A stretch of 64,000 nt of DNA from Alginatibacterium sediminis (GTDB lineage Bacteria > Pseudomonadota > Gammaproteobacteria > Enterobacterales > Celerinatantimonadaceae), in NCBI RefSeq assembly GCF_003610775.1, contig NZ_RAQO01000005.1, forward strand, positions 62,001 through 126,000, read 5' to 3'. Below are positions 53,196-62,980 of the stretch, piece after piece; position 1 is the stretch's first letter; each line of letters begins with the position of its first letter. A model generated the notes under the pieces. That model searched no databases and had not been told where the DNA came from. It was given only the letters and a program-made list of their open reading frames with translations. Position numbers and translations under genes: made by a program.

Positions 53196-53642
53196 ATGAT
53201 TAAGGAATTGAGCGAGTACCCAGTTGTTTTAGAGCAAAGCGTTGCGTGGGGCGATATGGACGCACTTCAGCATGTCAACAATACTGTCTATTTCAAATAT
53301 TTCGAATCGGCTCGGATCGCATTTTTACATGCAGCAGGTATAGCTGAGATGCTAATGACGCAATCGATTGGTCCGGTGATATCTCAAACCAGTTGTCGCT
53401 ATAAAGCTGCGGTTACCTTTCCGGATACATTGTCGGTAGCTGCAAGGGTCAAACAGCTAACGATGGATACGATGGTAACAGAGTACGCTATTTACAGTCA
53501 CAGTCAGGGTCGAATTACCACTGTCGGGGGAGCTGATATTGTTATGTTTGATTTTAAGAATAAATGTAAGGCGCAGATGAGCGATATCGTTTTGGATGCA
53601 ATAATTAACTTGCAGAACATTGATGACCCCCGCAAAGCTTAA
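53196..53642 (+). CDS. Hotdog-fold acyl-CoA thioesterase, 4HBT family
   Basis: A 148-residue protein from the ATG at 53196, which has AAAGGA upstream; the open frame extends 78 bp further but without a start signal. It has the 4-hydroxybenzoyl-CoA thioesterase signature SVAWGDMDALQHVNNTVYFKYFESARI with the catalytic aspartate. It is similar to FadM/YbgC-type enzymes that hydrolyse acyl-CoA. The substrate cannot be told, and no operon partner is present. Confidence 0.85.
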   Translation: MIKELSEYPVVLEQSVAWGDMDALQHVNNTVYFKYFESARIAFLHAAGIAEMLMTQSIGPVISQTSCRYKAAVTFPDTLSVAARVKQLTMDTMVTEYAIYSHSQGRITTVGGADIVMFDFKNKCKAQMSDIVLDAIINLQNIDDPRKA

Positions 53643-53958
53643 TAAATCCCTCGACGGCACAATCAAGTTCTGAGTAATTTGATAGAAGAGCTCTGGGATT
53701 AGCTTAACGCAGCGTAAGAATCTATTGTAGCTGCTCTCAGGGCATCTCAAACCCCTTAAAGTCGTGAGCTAAATGACATCACTTTACATAGCTGCGCTTA
53801 GGAGAATAAATATTACTACTCAGCGCTTTGAGTAGGCCGCGTTTTGTTGGTTGAATAAATAAGGATTGATGGTATTTTTTCTATCTAAAACTCATTATCT
53901 TTCTTATACTTGATTAGTAAATAGACAGTTTGTTTTTCGCATCATAAGAGTACAAATC
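53643..53958. other. Intergenic region upstream of uspA
   Basis: About 316 bp. A 7-bp hairpin CTACTCA/TGAGTAG lies at 53816-53835 and may end transcription from the thioesterase gene. No coding frame or clear promoter was found. Confidence 0.35.
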
Positions 53959-54396
53959 ATGTATAAGAAAATACTTGTTCCGGTTGATTTAAATGAAAAA
54001 GGTTTTTCAGACAAAGCTGTGCAAAATGCTGTATGGCATGCCCAAAATACCGATGCTCAAATTTATCTTCTGAATGTAGTGCCTGGTACTCAAATGACCA
54101 TGGTTGCCAGCTACTTTCCTAAGAATGCGATTAATCAAATGAAAACTGACGTTGAGCAACAATTGAATCAGTTCGCCGAGCTTCATATTCCTGATGGGGT
54201 TAAGTACAAAACGTACGTTGCTGAAGGCAAGCCTTACAAAGCCATTCTAAAATATGCGGCGAAACTAGGCGTTGGACTTATTATTATGCCAAGCCATAAA
54301 CAGTCCAAAGTGGATAAAGTCATTCTTGGCTCTGTCGCTAGCAAGGTTGTGGAAAATTCTCCCGTCAATGTAATGGTTGTTAAACCTAACGGCTAG
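53959..54396 (+). CDS. Universal stress protein, UspA family
   Basis: A 145-residue single Usp domain. It opens MYKKILVPVDLNEKGFS, and the ATP-binding region near the C-terminus reads ILGSVASKVVENSPVNVMVV, with the G-S and the conserved SPV of nucleotide-binding Usp proteins such as UspF/UspG. Family members help cells survive stress and starvation by unclear means. Single gene with no operon partner. Confidence 0.9.
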   Translation: MYKKILVPVDLNEKGFSDKAVQNAVWHAQNTDAQIYLLNVVPGTQMTMVASYFPKNAINQMKTDVEQQLNQFAELHIPDGVKYKTYVAEGKPYKAILKYAAKLGVGLIIMPSHKQSKVDKVILGSVASKVVENSPVNVMVVKPNG

Positions 54397-54685
54397 TACG
54401 CTGATGTTTTAAACCCCATAAAGCTAAGAATCGAATAGAGCGATCGGTTCTTGGTGTTTCTTGGCTTGTATAAGCGACCTCTGTCGAAAATAGTCGTGAA
54501 GATAACAGCTCCTCAACATCAATCTCGACAGGTCCTCTTTTAACACAATCGATTACCGAATCACTCCCCAAGCCCTGTCTTTCTAAAGTCCCCTAAATTG
54601 TGATTCTTCCAAAAATTCTATAGTACCTGCGTAAGTGATTTTGCAATGTGGTTAGGAGTGATTGGCGTATGCATTTGGCGCAAAC
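54397..54685. other. Intergenic region between uspA and the TRAP operon
   Basis: About 290 bp between convergent genes. A 61-codon minus-strand frame with a TTG start crosses it (54386-54571), but it has no ribosome-binding site and was not accepted. No RNA gene seen. Confidence 0.35.
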
Positions 54686-54719
54686 AACAAGGGCAAGACC
54701 ATCTGGTCTTGCCCTTGTT
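54686..54719. terminator. Terminator of the TRAP operon, possibly bidirectional
   Basis: AACAAGGGCAAGACCA (54686-54701) pairs perfectly with TGGTCTTGCCCTTGTT (54704-54719), giving a very strong stem, 35 bp beyond the permease stop. The T run after it is interrupted. Confidence 0.8.
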
Positions 54720-54754
54720 AATTATGTTTGTTTCAACATTTTTGAGTTGAGGAG

Positions 54755-57598
54755 CTACGCTTCAACTTGTTGAGAATTATTCGGCATATTCGAGTTCTCA
54801 TTATCTCGGCGTCGGCGTTGGCGCAAAATAATAAAGCCCAGAAGTATTAAGGCTGGAACATAAAACCATTGTCTTGCAGGACGGTTGACAGGAACACCAA
54901 CTGTATCAATGACTTGGTCGAAATCAAAGCCGGCTTTTTCTGCCGCACTATCAAATCCGATACCGTCAATCATTACAGAACCATTGTCTTGAGCAAGCAG
55001 CTCTAAACCGTAATTCATTATTCGATCTTCGCCGGTTTCGCCCTCAGCGACTTCCATCAACATGGTTAGTTTAACGGGATCACCAACTTCAGTTTGTCCA
55101 TCGACTAAAATTCGCAGTTGGGTACCTGGCTCAACATCCGCCATGGCCTGTACGAGTTGACTACCGGTCCTTTCTTCATATGGAGGGACAACATAATCCA
55201 TCCAAAATCCAGGGCGGAACAAGGTAAAGGCGACTAGCATTAATAGGAATGATTCCCATACTTTCGACTTGCTAATAAAGTACCCTTGGGTTCCTGCGGT
55301 GAAAATCAGCATAGCGGCAGTTGCAACTACAAACACCAAAATACCTTCGAGGAAGCTAACATCCATCAGTAACAAATCGGTGTTAAAGATAAATAGGAAG
55401 GGCAGTAATGCCGTGCGAAGTGAATAGAAAAAGGCAACAAAGCCAGTTTTGATCGGATCGGCTCCTGATATGGCAGCGGCTGCGAACGATGCCAGACCTA
55501 CCGGTGGTGTCACATCAGCCATAATGCCAAAGTAGAACACAAACATATGCACAGCAATTAAAGGGACAATAAGGCCATTTTGTTGCCCTAGACTGACAAT
55601 GACGGGTGCGAGCAAAGACGAAACTACGATATAGTTCGCAGTGGTTGGTAAACCCATACCCAAAATCAAGCTAAGGATACCGGTCCACAGCAAGATCAAC
55701 ATGATATGTCCCATCGATAGGAACTCTACCAAGGCGGCTAATTTTAAACCAACACCGGTTTGTGAAACCGTTCCTACAATGATACCGGCGGCAGCAGTTG
55801 CGATAGCGATACCTATCATATTTCGAGAGCCTGCAATCAGGCCGTCAATAAGTTCGTCGAATCCGCGTTTAATCGAACCTGCAGTACCCTTTTTACGGAA
55901 GAAATCAAACAAAAAACGTTGGGTGAGTAGGATGAATATCATCAAAATAGTTGCATAAAAAGCGGAAAGGCCCGGTGATTTTCGTTCAATCATTAAACAC
56001 CAGATCAGAACCACTACTGGCAGTAGAAAATGCAATCCGGATTTAACCGTTGGGCCGGTTTCTGGAAGTACTTGAACTGGTGAATCGGGATCATCCATCA
56101 CCAAATCTGGGTACCTAGAGCTGATTCTAGCTAGCAATACGTAAACGATTAGAACCAAAGCACTGACCACCCAAAACATCATGTCTGGGCTGATAAATGA
56201 CTTAAGGCTACTAAACAAGAAAAATAGACCGAAGGCACCAATCACAGTGTTTCCGAGAACGATTGCTCCAGTTGAGATGGCTTTGGCAACCGTTTCTTCG
56301 CTAGCTTTAGCTTTCAAGCCTTTAACCACCGCATACTGAATAGCTATTACAGCCAACACTACGCCAAGCCTAGCGGCGGGGCCTGCGAGCATTTCATAAA
56401 GCTGGGCTAAATAGAAACTTCCGCCTGCAAGCGCCACAATTGGTAACAAAGTCATTGCCCAGGAAAGCAATACTGACTTCGCGGTTTTTCCGTCATCAGC
56501 GCGCTCAAGCCCTTGCATGTTTGATTTCATTGCTTCCAAATGCACAATGTAAACCAAAGCTATATAGGATATTACTGCGGGTAAAAAGGCGTGCTTAACC
56601 ACCTCAAAATAGGGGATGTTGACATATTCAACCATTAGAAATGCGGCAGCGCCCATAACCGGCGGCATAATTTGTCCATTGACCGACGACGCAACTTCAA
56701 TAGCGCCGGCTTTTTCAGCTGAAAAACCAACCCGTTTCATCATTGGGATGGTGAAGGTACCGGTGGTTACAACGTTGGCGATAGACGAACCAGAGATCAA
56801 GCCCGTCATGCCTGATGCGACAACCGCAGCCTTGGCTGGCCCCCCGCGAAAGTGGCCCATCAGTGAGAAAGCAACTTTGATAAAATAGTTACCAGCACCA
56901 GCGCGATCGAGCAGCGCACCAAACAATACAAACAAAAATACTAAGTCAGTTGAAACCCCAAGTGCAATACCAAATACGCCCTCAGAGAACAACCATTGGT
57001 GATCCATGACGCCACCAAAAGTAGAGCCTTTCCAAGCGATGAGTTCCGGTGCATGCGGACCTAAAAAGGTGTAGCTAAGAAACACAATAGCAACCACCAT
57101 GAGTGGCGGACCCAACGCTCTTCGTGTCGCTTCCAAAAGCATTAACATGCCGGTAATGGACACCAATATGTCGAATGAATTTGGAGCACTAGGGCGATTG
57201 CTTAAACGCGTACCAAACATGGTATCAACCAAATTAGAGTCCGCAATTAGGGGGTAAAGCGCACACAATGCACCTACCACAGCTAAGGCCCAATCGGCAG
57301 AAGGTACGAAATTGCGAGGGGAATTTTTAGAGGCGGGATAAGAAAGAAAACCTAAAAAGATTGCGAAACCTAAATGAATAGAACGCGCTTCACCACTGGC
57401 AAAAACACCCCAACCAATAACATATGGTAAAGGAGAAGCAATCCAAATTTGGAAAATAGCCCAGCTAAGTGCAACAACTGCCATTAGTTTTACAACTTTC
57501 TGGCTATCAGGGTTTCGCCCGCCGGTATCAATGGAAGCGACCAGATCTTGAAGCTCTTCCTCATTTAGCTGTGTCGCTTTGCTATTGTCTAAACTCAT
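54755..57598 (-). CDS. TRAP transporter fused permease (small plus large subunits, TAXI type)
   Basis: A 947-residue inner-membrane protein from the ATG complementary to 57596-57598, which has AGGGA nine bases upstream; an ATG three codons earlier is too close to that site. It combines a DctQ-like N-terminal helix group with a DctM-like domain, as is usual for TAXI-type TRAP systems. Motifs include GGPAKAAVVASGMTGLISGSSIANVVTTGTF, GLPTTANYIVVSSLLAPV and MADVTPPVGLASFAAAAISG. A C-terminal soluble part (about 790-930) contains a PDZ-like IGFDSAAEKAGFDFDQVIDTV (DUF3394). It imports an unknown organic acid or amino acid with the TAXI protein, driven by an ion gradient. Confidence 0.92.
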   Translation of the reverse strand: MSLDNSKATQLNEEELQDLVASIDTGGRNPDSQKVVKLMAVVALSWAIFQIWIASPLPYVIGWGVFASGEARSIHLGFAIFLGFLSYPASKNSPRNFVPSADWALAVVGALCALYPLIADSNLVDTMFGTRLSNRPSAPNSFDILVSITGMLMLLEATRRALGPPLMVVAIVFLSYTFLGPHAPELIAWKGSTFGGVMDHQWLFSEGVFGIALGVSTDLVFLFVLFGALLDRAGAGNYFIKVAFSLMGHFRGGPAKAAVVASGMTGLISGSSIANVVTTGTFTIPMMKRVGFSAEKAGAIEVASSVNGQIMPPVMGAAAFLMVEYVNIPYFEVVKHAFLPAVISYIALVYIVHLEAMKSNMQGLERADDGKTAKSVLLSWAMTLLPIVALAGGSFYLAQLYEMLAGPAARLGVVLAVIAIQYAVVKGLKAKASEETVAKAISTGAIVLGNTVIGAFGLFFLFSSLKSFISPDMMFWVVSALVLIVYVLLARISSRYPDLVMDDPDSPVQVLPETGPTVKSGLHFLLPVVVLIWCLMIERKSPGLSAFYATILMIFILLTQRFLFDFFRKKGTAGSIKRGFDELIDGLIAGSRNMIGIAIATAAAGIIVGTVSQTGVGLKLAALVEFLSMGHIMLILLWTGILSLILGMGLPTTANYIVVSSLLAPVIVSLGQQNGLIVPLIAVHMFVFYFGIMADVTPPVGLASFAAAAISGADPIKTGFVAFFYSLRTALLPFLFIFNTDLLLMDVSFLEGILVFVVATAAMLIFTAGTQGYFISKSKVWESFLLMLVAFTLFRPGFWMDYVVPPYEERTGSQLVQAMADVEPGTQLRILVDGQTEVGDPVKLTMLMEVAEGETGEDRIMNYGLELLAQDNGSVMIDGIGFDSAAEKAGFDFDQVIDTVGVPVNRPARQWFYVPALILLGFIILRQRRRRDNENSNMPNNSQQVEA

Positions 57599-57800
57599 CC
57601 GTAACATTCCCTATTGATATGCGCCGCTTCATGCTGTGATTGATAGCTTACAATCGCGCCTATTTGATGATTTCCAGATTATCCATACCTAAAAAACCTC
57701 TTAAGTAAATGACTTAAACGCAAAGCCATTTAGGTATAGAGCAATTCAAAAGTACCAGGACAGCCGTGAGTTAACGTCTGTCCTGGTATTTAATGACTGA

Positions 57801-58766
57801 TTACATCCAGCCTTTCTCTTTGTAATAACGAACCGCACCATCATGCAGTGGAGCAGATAAGTTCTTGGTGATCATGTCGCTTTCTTTGAGGTGAGCGAAA
57901 GCAGGGTGCATTTTTTTGAAACGTTTGAAGTTTTCAAATACTGCTTTGGTCATCTGATAAATAGTTTCTTCGTCAGTCATGCTTGAGCTTACAAACGTAG
58001 CTGCTACGCCAAATGTAGCAGTGTCGGTATCGGTGCCCGTATACATGCCAGCTGGAATACTAGTCATCGCGTAGTAATCATTGTCGGCTGCAAGTTGTTG
58101 AGCAACGTCATTGTCTACAGGCACTAATATCGCTTCACAAGAAGTGGTTGCTTCTTTGATTGAACCATTTGGATGTCCAGCTGTGAAAATAATAGCATCA
58201 ACTTTACCATCGCATAACGCTGCTGCTTGCTCTGATGATTTAAGCTCAGATGCAACCGCAAAATCATCCATGGTCCAACCCATTTTACCCATGAGTACTT
58301 CCATTGTGCCGCGTTGGCCAGAGCCCGGGTTACCGACGTTTACTTTTTTACCTTTAAGGTCTTCAAAGGTTTTGATCCCTGAATCGCTACGGGCAACAAC
58401 AGTGAACGGTTCTGCATGTACCGAAAATACAGCACGTAACTCTTTAAATGCACCGCTTGGGAATTGGTCTGGCGCCGTCCCGTTGTAACCATGATATTGC
58501 CAATCTGACTGAGCAACGCCCATATCAACATCGCCAGAGCGAATGCCATTAATGTTGGTAACTGAGCCACCAGTTTTATGGGTACAGTTGATTTCATGAT
58601 CAGCAGAACCTTTGTTTACCAAGCGACAAATTGCGCCACCAACTTGATAGTAAACGCCAGTCTGGCCGCCGGTACCGATAACAACATGTTTGGTTTCCGC
58701 GATTGCTGAAGTACTCATCAGTGAAGCACCGACGATTGCACTCATTGCAATTGTTTTCATTAGCAT
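57801..58766 (-). CDS. TAXI family TRAP transporter solute-binding protein
   Basis: A 321-residue precursor with a signal peptide ending ...STSAIAETKHVVIGTGG. The family motifs are present: GTGGQTGVYYQVGGAICRLVN, HKTGGSVTNINGIRSGDVDMGVAQSDW, and GKKVNVGNPGSGQRGTMEVL. It captures the solute for the fused permease encoded downstream. AAAGGAG precedes the ATG. The gene follows the cleavage-enzyme gene by 14 bp, tying uptake to that pathway. The ligand is unknown. Confidence 0.93.
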   Translation of the reverse strand: MLMKTIAMSAIVGASLMSTSAIAETKHVVIGTGGQTGVYYQVGGAICRLVNKGSADHEINCTHKTGGSVTNINGIRSGDVDMGVAQSDWQYHGYNGTAPDQFPSGAFKELRAVFSVHAEPFTVVARSDSGIKTFEDLKGKKVNVGNPGSGQRGTMEVLMGKMGWTMDDFAVASELKSSEQAAALCDGKVDAIIFTAGHPNGSIKEATTSCEAILVPVDNDVAQQLAADNDYYAMTSIPAGMYTGTDTDTATFGVAATFVSSSMTDEETIYQMTKAVFENFKRFKKMHPAFAHLKESDMITKNLSAPLHDGAVRYYKEKGWM

Positions 58767-58780
58767 TGTAAAACTCCTTT

Positions 58781-59602
58781 TTAGAATGTACTTCTTAACA
58801 CTTCTTTTGCTTGTGGTGTTGACGCAATAGCTAGCCCAAGCTTGTTAACTCTCGCAGCAAAGCTACTTATTAAACATGCATTTGTGGATGCCAAACTGGC
58901 ATCTTGCATCAGCATGTTGTTTTCAAATCCTATTCGAGCATGCCCGCCGTGTTTGGCTGCCAACGCCATACAATCTGATTCTTCGGCTCCGAAGGCGCAA
59001 ACGCTCCATTCACAACTAAAACCGGCGAGCGCGTGTAAGAACTCTAATAAATCGGACGGTTCAGAGCTCAAATCTCGGCTGTAGCGACCAAGTACCAGAA
59101 GGATACTGGGTCGTTTATTTGGAATAACTCCCAATGCATGTAAATTTATAAAGCGTTCGATATCTGCGACTGAGTATAAAATATACTGGGCACTAATCTG
59201 ACTATCGACAAGCCATTTGAAAAATTTTTCAGCGCGTTGTTCTGTGCCTACCGGACAGAGCTCTTTTATGGCCAGAGAAACCGCTTCTGGTTTTAAATCG
59301 TGTACCATCGCCATCTGCTGTTCGGTTGTATATTGGCCAACAGCTTCAGTTGTCGCCTGAATGATAAGTCCATCACCAACGCGCTCTCGAATGGCTGCAA
59401 TCACGGGCCGGTAGTATATTGGCTCGATGCTATGTTTACCATTTTCGTCGCGTACATGCAGATGGATCATCGAAGCCCCAGCATTCATGCAGTTTTCGGC
59501 TTCAACGGCGAGTTCATGCGCACTCAGCGGCAGGCGAGGATGGTCTTGTTTGGTTTTTCTTGCGCCATTGGGAGCCACGCAAACCATGATTGGCTTAGTC
59601 AT
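58781..59602 (-). CDS. Beta-keto acid cleavage enzyme (BKACE, DUF849)
   Basis: From the ATG complementary to 59600-59602 the protein has 273 residues and starts MTKPIMVCVAPNGARKTKQ, a typical BKACE opening. The zinc-binding HLHVRDENGKH, the ATTEAVGQYTTEQQMAMV stretch, VLGRYSRDL and HARIGFENNMLMQDA follow in family order; most members have ED at the FEN position. BKACE enzymes condense a beta-keto acid with acetyl-CoA to give acetoacetate and a new CoA ester. Since the preceding gene, overlapping by 8 bp, is an aminotransferase, the substrate is likely a keto acid made from an imported amino acid. Confidence 0.88.
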   Translation of the reverse strand: MTKPIMVCVAPNGARKTKQDHPRLPLSAHELAVEAENCMNAGASMIHLHVRDENGKHSIEPIYYRPVIAAIRERVGDGLIIQATTEAVGQYTTEQQMAMVHDLKPEAVSLAIKELCPVGTEQRAEKFFKWLVDSQISAQYILYSVADIERFINLHALGVIPNKRPSILLVLGRYSRDLSSEPSDLLEFLHALAGFSCEWSVCAFGAEESDCMALAAKHGGHARIGFENNMLMQDASLASTNACLISSFAARVNKLGLAIASTPQAKEVLRSTF

Positions 59603-60962
59603 TACCAAGCCCACAGTTGACCAAAGCAGTATCAATAGCTCGTGCTAGTTTATCAACGATCTCAGTAACATGCTTTTCATTTATGATAAAAGGTGGCGCG
59701 AGCAATATGTGATTGCCTTGCTTACCATCTATGGTTCCACCGCCGGGATAACAAATAAGCCCTTCGTTCATCGCCGCAGTTTTGATTGCGCTGTGAACTT
59801 TCAGCTTAGGATCAAGAGGTTTTTTAGTTACGCGATCTGCTACTAATTCAATGCCCCAAAATAAGCCTCTGCCACGTATATCTCCAATATTGGGATGGTT
59901 GCCAAACTGTGACAATAGCGCGCTTTGTAGCTTTAATCCCATGTTTTGGACGTTATCAATGAGATTGTTGTCTTGAATTTCTTGTTGCACGGCTAGCGCA
60001 GCGGCGCAAGCGGTTGCATGGGCCTGATAGGTATGCCCATGCTGAAAAAAACCGCTACCATCGGTGATGGTGTTATAGATTTTGTCGCTTAAAAGCATTG
60101 CTCCAATTGCTTGATAACCTGCTCCTAAGCCTTTGGCAACGCACAGAATATCAGCAGACACTTGTTCTTGTTCGCAGGCAAATAGGCTACCGGTGCGGCC
60201 CATTCCGCACATCACTTCGTCCAATATGAGCAAAATACCATGCTGGTCGCATATCTCACGGATACGTTTAAAGTAACCGGGTACTGGAGTAAGCACACCC
60301 GAAGTTGCACCGACAATAGGTTCAGCTACAAAAGCGATAACATTTTTAGCGCCTAAGGATTCAATACGTTGTTCGAGTTCATTGGCAATCCGTAGACCGT
60401 AGTCTAGCTCGCTTTCGTCGGACTTTTGGTCGCGATAGGCGTAACAAGGACTGACGTGCTCTGTATCAACCAAAATTGGAGCAAACTGCTGTTTTCGCCA
60501 TAAGTTTCCACCAACAGCAAGCGCCCCTAAGGTGTTGCCATGGTAACTTTGACGTCGTGCTATAAAGTACTTTCGGCTGTCTTGTCCAAGTTCTATGAAA
60601 TACTGTCGAGCCAGTTTTAATGCCGATTCTACTGCCTCCGAACCACCAGACACCAGATAAGCGTAATCAAGTCCTTGAGGAGAATGCTCGACCAAAAAAT
60701 CAGCGAGATCTTCAGCGGGTTTTGAAGTGAAAAAAGAGGTATGGGCAAACGCAATGTTATCAACCTGATCTTTGATTGCTTGACGAACTCGAGTGTTCGA
60801 ATGGCCCAAGCAAGAAACCGCAGCTCCACCTGACGCATCAATATAGCGCTTTCCATTGTCATCAATGATGTAGGGCCCATCACCCATAAACGCCATTGGC
60901 AACTCAGCATTCGGTTGGCGATGTAAGATTCGACTTTTTTTGCTAGGCACTACGACTACCAT
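59595..60962 (-). CDS. Class III (omega/beta-amino acid type) aminotransferase
   Basis: A 455-residue PLP aminotransferase of subgroup III. SGGSEAVESALKLARQYF binds the cofactor phosphate, ILLILDEVMCGMGRTGSLFACE contains the aspartate that contacts the PLP ring, and DILCVAKGLGAGYQAIGAM holds the Schiff-base lysine near residue 277. C-terminal GRGLFWGIELVADR binds the carboxylate. Members act on beta-, gamma- or omega-amino acids. Position before a beta-keto acid cleavage enzyme and a TRAP importer suggests a beta-amino acid substrate. The true N-terminus could be a few codons later. Confidence 0.9.
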   Translation of the reverse strand: MVVVVPSKKSRILHRQPNAELPMAFMGDGPYIIDDNGKRYIDASGGAAVSCLGHSNTRVRQAIKDQVDNIAFAHTSFFTSKPAEDLADFLVEHSPQGLDYAYLVSGGSEAVESALKLARQYFIELGQDSRKYFIARRQSYHGNTLGALAVGGNLWRKQQFAPILVDTEHVSPCYAYRDQKSDESELDYGLRIANELEQRIESLGAKNVIAFVAEPIVGATSGVLTPVPGYFKRIREICDQHGILLILDEVMCGMGRTGSLFACEQEQVSADILCVAKGLGAGYQAIGAMLLSDKIYNTITDGSGFFQHGHTYQAHATACAAALAVQQEIQDNNLIDNVQNMGLKLQSALLSQFGNHPNIGDIRGRGLFWGIELVADRVTKKPLDPKLKVHSAIKTAAMNEGLICYPGGGTIDGKQGNHILLAPPFIINEKHVTEIVDKLARAIDTALVNCGLGND

Positions 60963-61331
60963 CCAATTTCACTTCAAGGTCTATAGCTAAGCTAAACCAA
61001 TTCCCTTCAAATGCCAATATTTCCATCAAAATTGGATGCTTAGCGTTAACAAGGGTCAATTGACATCTGCTTATTTAACTGCATTTCGGAGGCTCTTTAA
61101 GATGTTTGTCATTGTCGCTAAAGCTAGTCTAGGTGTTCACGATGCGTCAAGAAATTAGCTGAAATTAGGTAAAGTTACTTTTGTGGAGAAGGGCTTTATA
61201 ATCTGGATCTGTTTGGACTTTGTGATCTTGGTTGCCTACAACAATATAAAAGGCGGATGAGCGATAGGCTTTTGAATGCTATTCTTAACTTCAAATCTTA
61301 GATGACCCTAGTAAAGGATATTAGTGGGATT
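60963..61331. other. Divergent intergenic region between the aminotransferase and oxygenase genes
   Basis: About 370 bp holding the promoters of both genes. I see no clear palindromic operator, terminator or small gene. Confidence 0.35.
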
Positions 61332-62168
61332 ATGTTAGAAGCAATTGACTATCAAGCACCGGATGCACCGCAACGTTTTGTTCGATCTCTTCGAGAAACT
61401 GGTTTTGGCGTGTTGAAAAACCACCCTTTGGCGCAAGATAAAATCGAAGCAATATATCAAGACTGGCAACATTTTTTTGCCGATGAAAATAAGCAAAAAT
61501 TTTCCTTTGACCCAAAAACACAAGATGGTTTTTTCTCAGCTGATATTTCTGAAACCGCAAAAGGTAGCGATCTAAAAGATCTTAAAGAATACTTTCATTA
61601 TTATCCATGGGGACAGTGTCCAAGCAAGCTAAAACCAGCGTTAGCAGAGTATTATGCAAATGCGGGGTCTTTGGCGAGTACCTTGCTTGCTTGGGTGGAA
61701 GCGCAAAGTCCAAAGCAGGTCAGTGATTGTTTCCGAGAGCCCTTGTCGCATATGATTGAGGGTAGTGAACAAAGCTTATTACGAGTGCTGCACTATCCTC
61801 CCTTGGCCGGTGGAGAACAGGCTAATGCGATTCGAGCCGCGGCTCATGAAGATATTAATTTGCTGACCTTATTGCCCGCTTCAAATGAGCCTGGTTTACA
61901 AGTAAAAGCGAAGGATGGGACATGGATAGATGTTCCATGTGACTTCGGTAACCTGATTGTAAATATTGGAGATATGTTACAAGAAGCTTCTGAAGGCTAT
62001 TTTCCATCAACCACGCATCGGGTGGTGAATCCTGAAGGCCAAGACCATAACTGTTCACGTTTTTCTTTGCCTTTATTCTTGCATCCACGACCAGATGTGG
62101 TGTTGTCGGAGCGCCATACAGCACATAGTTATTTACAAGAACGTCTTCGCGAACTCGGCGTTATTTAG
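61332..62168 (+). CDS. 2-oxoglutarate/Fe(II)-type oxygenase, isopenicillin N synthase-like
   Basis: A 278-residue protein from the ATG at 61332, preceded by GTGGGA at a useful distance; the ATG at 61302 adds ten residues and has no such site. The double-stranded beta-helix carries the iron triad AAHEDINLLTLL (H, D) and TTHRVVNP (H), and RFSLPLFLHP holds the arginine-serine pair that binds 2-oxoglutarate or substrate. Family members hydroxylate or cyclise small molecules, including gibberellin and beta-lactam precursors. It is divergent from the aminotransferase operon. The substrate is unknown. Confidence 0.85.
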   Translation: MLEAIDYQAPDAPQRFVRSLRETGFGVLKNHPLAQDKIEAIYQDWQHFFADENKQKFSFDPKTQDGFFSADISETAKGSDLKDLKEYFHYYPWGQCPSKLKPALAEYYANAGSLASTLLAWVEAQSPKQVSDCFREPLSHMIEGSEQSLLRVLHYPPLAGGEQANAIRAAAHEDINLLTLLPASNEPGLQVKAKDGTWIDVPCDFGNLIVNIGDMLQEASEGYFPSTTHRVVNPEGQDHNCSRFSLPLFLHPRPDVVLSERHTAHSYLQERLRELGVI

Positions 62169-62334
62169 TCAAGCTTGGCAGCGTTATTTGTTTAAAATTG
62201 AAACCCGCGTTAGTGTTCTGCTGGCGCGATCTCATTGTCTTTGATTGGGTCTATTTTCTCGTTCGCGCTTAAAACAGCTGGTGCTATACTGCTGCGCATT
62301 AATTACAGGGTTAGGCGCAAAAGGAACGTAGCCA

Positions 62335-62976
62335 ATGTGTAAAGCTTTTATATTTGATCTTGATGGTGTTATTACTGACACTGCAGAGTTGCATTTTCAG
62401 GCATGGAGCAAACTTGCTCTAGAAGAAAACTTAGTTTTCACGCGTGAAATAAATGAGCAACTACGTGGTATTTCCCGTCGTGACTCTTTGGATATTATTT
62501 TGGCTGAAAATGTGCGTTCAGAAAGCCAAATTGCCAAAATGATGGAGCGCAAGAATGACGTTTACTTGGACTTGTTAAATAGTATCACCAAGGACGACAT
62601 TTTACCTGGGATCTTGGAACTCCTGCTAGAACTCAACGCGCGCCAAATTAAAGTGGTATTGGCATCTGCTAGCCGAAACGCGCGAGGGATTTTATTACGC
62701 CTGGGCTTAATCCCTCTCTTTGATGCTATCGCAGACGGTTGGTCGGTAGAGCGTTCAAAACCTGCGCCTGACGTATTTATCCATGCGGCGGGGCAAGTTG
62801 GTGTGAATGCCAATGATTGTGTTGTCGTCGAAGACGCTCAGGCAGGTGTCGAAGCGGGTAAAACGGCTGGTATGAAGGTGATTGGTATTGGCCCTGAAAG
62901 TCGTGTAGGGGCGGCTGATTGGCGCGTAGATGACACCGCAGCCATAAATCTAAAGCAAGTATTGGAGCAGTTTTAA
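62335..62976 (+). CDS. pgmB: Beta-phosphoglucomutase-like HAD hydrolase
   Basis: A 213-residue HAD-superfamily protein. Motif I FIFDLDGVITDTAELHFQAW has the two catalytic aspartates, motif II is VVLASASRNA, motif III holds a lysine in VERSKPAPDVF and motif IV is CVVVEDAQAGVEAGKTAG. LRGISRRDSLDII is the cap-domain segment typical of beta-phosphoglucomutase, which interconverts beta-glucose-1-phosphate and glucose-6-phosphate after maltose or trehalose phosphorolysis. No sugar phosphorylase is adjacent, so an alternative phosphatase role remains possible. Confidence 0.8.
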   Translation: MCKAFIFDLDGVITDTAELHFQAWSKLALEENLVFTREINEQLRGISRRDSLDIILAENVRSESQIAKMMERKNDVYLDLLNSITKDDILPGILELLLELNARQIKVVLASASRNARGILLRLGLIPLFDAIADGWSVERSKPAPDVFIHAAGQVGVNANDCVVVEDAQAGVEAGKTAGMKVIGIGPESRVGAADWRVDDTAAINLKQVLEQF

Positions 62977-62980
62977 GGCC

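Noticed and set aside
54386..54571. Minus-strand frame of 61 codons between uspA and the TRAP operon
   Set aside because: It begins with TTG without a ribosome-binding site, overlaps uspA and shows no family pattern.
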